Positions 62,058 to 64,000 of a stretch of 64,000 nucleotides of DNA are shown piece after piece (the first letter of the stretch is position 1; every line of letters begins with the position of its first letter). Source of the DNA: Amaricoccus sp047275745 (GTDB lineage: Bacteria; Pseudomonadota; Alphaproteobacteria; Rhodobacterales; Rhodobacteraceae); NCBI RefSeq assembly GCF_047275745.1, contig NZ_JBKQWU010000002.1, positions 186,001 to 250,000 on the forward strand, given 5' to 3'. The notes under the pieces are model-generated. The model searched no databases, had not been told where the DNA came from, and worked only from the letters and a program-made list of their open reading frames with translations. Position numbers and translations under genes: made by a program.

Positions 62058-63149
62058 TCAACGGTAGAGGTACGACTTTTCGTGGGAGTCGAACAGATGC
62101 AGCTTGGAGGAGTCCGCCGCGAGCCGCGCGGTCTGGCCGCGTTCGAGCTTGTGGATGCCGGGCAGCTTGGCGATGATCGGATCGGCCCCGCCCTCTGGCG
62201 TGAAGTAGAGAAGCGTGGTCTCGCCCAGCGCCTCGACGATCGAGATCTCGCCCTCGTAGAGCGCCGGGCCGTCGGTCAGCACCAGATCCTCCGGCCGGAC
62301 GCCGAGCCTGACCTCGGAGCCGAGATCGCTCTCGCGGCCGGCGATCGGCACCTCGACCGCGCCGCCGCCGTCGATCGCGACGGTGGTGCCGGACGGGCCG
62401 GCGGCGGTGACGCGCGCCGGGAACATGTTCATCGCGGGCGAGCCGATGAAACGGGCGACGAAGATATTGGCCGGCCGTTCGTAGAGTTCGAGCGGGGTGC
62501 CCACCTGCTCGATGTCGCCACCGTGCAGCACGACGATCCGGGTCGCGAGCGTCATCGCCTCGACCTGGTCATGCGTCACGTAGATCATCGTCGAATCGGG
62601 CATGTTGTCCTTGAGCTGCGCGATCTCGATCCGGGTCGCGACGCGGAGCGCGGCGTCGAGGTTCGAGAGCGGCTCGTCGAAGAGGAACACCTTCGGGTCG
62701 CGCACGATCGCCCGGCCGATCGCGACGCGCTGCCGCTGCCCGCCCGAGAGCGCCTTCGGCAGCCGGTCGAGATAGGGCGTGAGCTGCAGGATGCGCGCCG
62801 CGTTCTCGACGGCCTTGTCGATCTCCGCCTTGGCGCGTTTCGCGATCTTCATGCCGAAGGCCATGTTGTCGCGCACGGTCATGTGGGGATAGAGCGCGTA
62901 GGACTGGAAGACCATCGCGATGCCGCGCTGCGCCGGCGGCACCTCGTTCATCCGCGCGCCGCCGATCTCGAGCGTTCCGCCGGTGATCTTCTCGAGCCCC
63001 GCGATCATCCGGAGCAGCGTCGATTTCCCGCAGCCCGAGGGGCCGACGAAGACGACGAGCTCCCCCTTCTCGATATCGAGGTTGATGTTTCGAAGCACAT
63101 CGACGGAGCCGTAGGACTTGCTCACATCGGTCAGGGTGACGGCCGCCAT
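62058..63149 (-). CDS. aglK: Alpha-glucoside ABC importer ATPase
   Basis: 363 residues, MalK/UgpC/AglK family. Walker A GPSGCGKSTLLRMIAGLE, signature LSGGQRQRVAIGRAIVRDPK, Walker B VFLFDEPLSNLDAALRVATR and H-loop IYVTHDQVEAMTLATRIVVL are all intact. The C-terminal 120 residues form the TOBE/regulatory domain (PLELYERPANIFVARFIGSP and after). It sits 13 bases after the alpha-glucosidase gene, the aglA-aglK order known from rhizobia and Rhodobacter. The partner permeases and binding protein are presumably upstream, beyond the window. Confidence 0.92.
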   Translation of the reverse strand: MAAVTLTDVSKSYGSVDVLRNINLDIEKGELVVFVGPSGCGKSTLLRMIAGLEKITGGTLEIGGARMNEVPPAQRGIAMVFQSYALYPHMTVRDNMAFGMKIAKRAKAEIDKAVENAARILQLTPYLDRLPKALSGGQRQRVAIGRAIVRDPKVFLFDEPLSNLDAALRVATRIEIAQLKDNMPDSTMIYVTHDQVEAMTLATRIVVLHGGDIEQVGTPLELYERPANIFVARFIGSPAMNMFPARVTAAGPSGTTVAIDGGGAVEVPIAGRESDLGSEVRLGVRPEDLVLTDGPALYEGEISIVEALGETTLLYFTPEGGADPIIAKLPGIHKLERGQTARLAADSSKLHLFDSHEKSYLYR

Positions 63150-63162
63150 TTCCCAGGGCTCC

Positions 63163-64000
63163 CTATCCGTTTGTTTCGAGTTCGGCGAAGATCGCCTGAT
63201 AGGGCGGCAGATAGGCCCCCCGCTCGCTGAGGCTGCCCGAAAAGCTGGTACCCGGCGCGGTGTGCCAGTTTCCCTCGGGCAGGGTGACGGTATGATCCGT
63301 CTCGGAGAAGTTGAAGGCGCAGAACATGGCGCGCCCCTCGTGCTCGCGGATGAAGGCGAGGTAGTCGGGCGTGGTCGTGACCAGCCTGAACGAACCCTTG
63401 GCCAGCACCGGATGCGCTTTCCGGAAGGCGATCATCCGGCGGTAGAAGGACAGCATCGAGAGCGAATCGTGCTCCTGCGCCGAGACCGAATGGCCGAGGT
63501 GGTCCATCGAGATCGGAAGCCACGGCTTCACGTCGGAGAAGCCGCCGTTGAGATTGTCGGTGATCCAGACCATCGGCGTCCGGCAGCCGTCGCGGCCGCG
63601 GAACTTCGGCCAGAACCGCTTGCCATAGGGGTCCTGCAGGTCCTCGTAGGAGACATAGGCTTCCTGCAAGCCGAGTTCCTCGCCCTGGTAGAGACAGACC
63701 GAGCCGCGCAGCCCGAGCAGGAGCCCGAGATAGAGCCGCGCCTGCGCGTCGTTGAGGCCCCAGCGGGTGACGTGGCGCTCCACGTCGTGGTTGGAAAAGG
63801 CCCAGCAGGCCCAGCCATCGGATGCCACGCGGGCGAACTTGCCGAGCACCTTCGCCACACGCTCGCCGGTCGGCTTCTCGGCCGAGAGGAATTCGAAGGC
63901 GTAGCACATCTGCATCCGGTCGTCGCCGCGCGTGTACTCGCCCATGATCTCCATGCCGCGCTGCGCGTCGCCGACCTCGCCGACCGCCGCGATCGACGGG
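63163..64000 (-). CDS. aglA: Alpha-glucosidase, C-terminal part (5' end beyond window)
   Basis: Last 278 residues of a GH13 enzyme; the frame is open to base 64000, so the N-terminal half, with the catalytic Asp of the barrel, is outside. Visible: ERHVTRWG-type HDVERH segment (FSNHDVERHVTRWG, conserved region IV of GH13), GLRGSVCLYQGEELGLQEAY, and RDGCRTPMVWITDNLNGGFS. The C-terminal beta domain has HTVTLPEGNWHTAPGTSFSG. It matches AglA-type alpha-glucosidases that cleave alpha-1,4 glucosides, sucrose or trehalose-like sugars. It is followed by aglK after 13 bases. Confidence 0.88.
   Translation of the reverse strand, partial: PSIAAVGEVGDAQRGMEIMGEYTRGDDRMQMCYAFEFLSAEKPTGERVAKVLGKFARVASDGWACWAFSNHDVERHVTRWGLNDAQARLYLGLLLGLRGSVCLYQGEELGLQEAYVSYEDLQDPYGKRFWPKFRGRDGCRTPMVWITDNLNGGFSDVKPWLPISMDHLGHSVSAQEHDSLSMLSFYRRMIAFRKAHPVLAKGSFRLVTTTPDYLAFIREHEGRAMFCAFNFSETDHTVTLPEGNWHTAPGTSFSGSLSERGAYLPPYQAIFAELETNG

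Noticed and set aside
63163..64000. Frameshift in the alpha-glucosidase
   Set aside because: The reading frame is continuous to the window edge; it is simply cut, not damaged.

Overview
The window is a GC-rich chromosomal segment of an alphaproteobacterium, most probably a member of the Rhodobacterales. This is inferred from gene order and protein types: an F0 operon apart from F1 with both b and b' subunits, dnaG-rpoD, dapB/rbfA-truB, mutT-argJ-parvulin/secA, rpoH-rluD-DUF6476, a DUF1810 gene and an Entner-Doudoroff/alpha-glucoside operon. I cannot name a genus. Most of the window is dense housekeeping sequence. There is one tRNA, no rRNA, no CRISPR array and no insertion sequence.

Layout. 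1-2576 (-): ATP synthase F0 operon atpI-B-E-F'-F, the last gene cut by the window edge. 2831-5851: ArsR regulator, L,D-transpeptidase lipoprotein, Gfo/Idh/MocA oxidoreductase, small membrane protein. 5902-12665: rpoH and rluD (-), then DUF6476, dnaG and rpoD (+). 12666-13923: an AT-richer islet with an adenine-type methyltransferase, a small HTH protein and a YefM antitoxin remnant. 13929-18431: sulfurtransferase, GNAT, aromatic aminotransferase, XRE regulator facing a DUF1330 gene, cold-shock protein. 18634-24563: dapB, rbfA-truB, phospholipase D-like protein, map, CinA-like protein. 24706-24791: tRNA-Leu(UAA). 24798-29012 (-): MFS exporter, and an ATP-dependent DNA ligase with its partner exonuclease. 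29249-31702: MHYT-GGDEF-EAL protein. 31815-36301 (-): CsbD and an RND efflux pair. 36526-39015 (-): MarR, nitrilase-family hydrolase, glutaredoxin, ComF. 39065-41067: methyltransferase and ferrochelatase. 41243-44305 (-): small orphan, mutT, argJ, parvulin. 44628-52162 (+): secA, HD hydrolase, DUF1810, glycosyltransferase, three-gene ABC importer. 52173-64000 (-): sugar operon read as aglA-aglK-frk-zwf-pgl-edd-PPOX-eda-pgi, followed by an Ntn-type amide hydrolase and an RluA-type enzyme.

How genes work together. The last block makes a complete route: an alpha-glucoside is imported (AglK) and hydrolysed (AglA), fructose is phosphorylated (Frk), glucose 6-phosphate goes through Zwf, Pgl, Edd and Eda to pyruvate and glyceraldehyde 3-phosphate, and Pgi links the fructose branch. 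DnaG with RpoD, and RpoH, are the core replication and transcription genes.

The most unusual signals lie outside the obvious genes. Several short exact or near-exact tandem duplications sit on gene edges. Three 14-bp arrays overlap stop codons, and in two of them they spread TGA over all three frames. A fourth 14-bp duplication covers the 5' end of the tRNA, and a 33-bp one covers the atpI stop. Inside genes the comparable repeats are 12 or 15 bp. Also notable are four GANTC (CcrM) sites in 64 bp just upstream of rpoD, three hairpins in a row after the cold-shock gene, two perfect operator-like palindromes, and the foreign-looking methyltransferase islet. No large unknown system with clear biochemical content was found; the islet and the stop-codon arrays are the best candidates for something undescribed.
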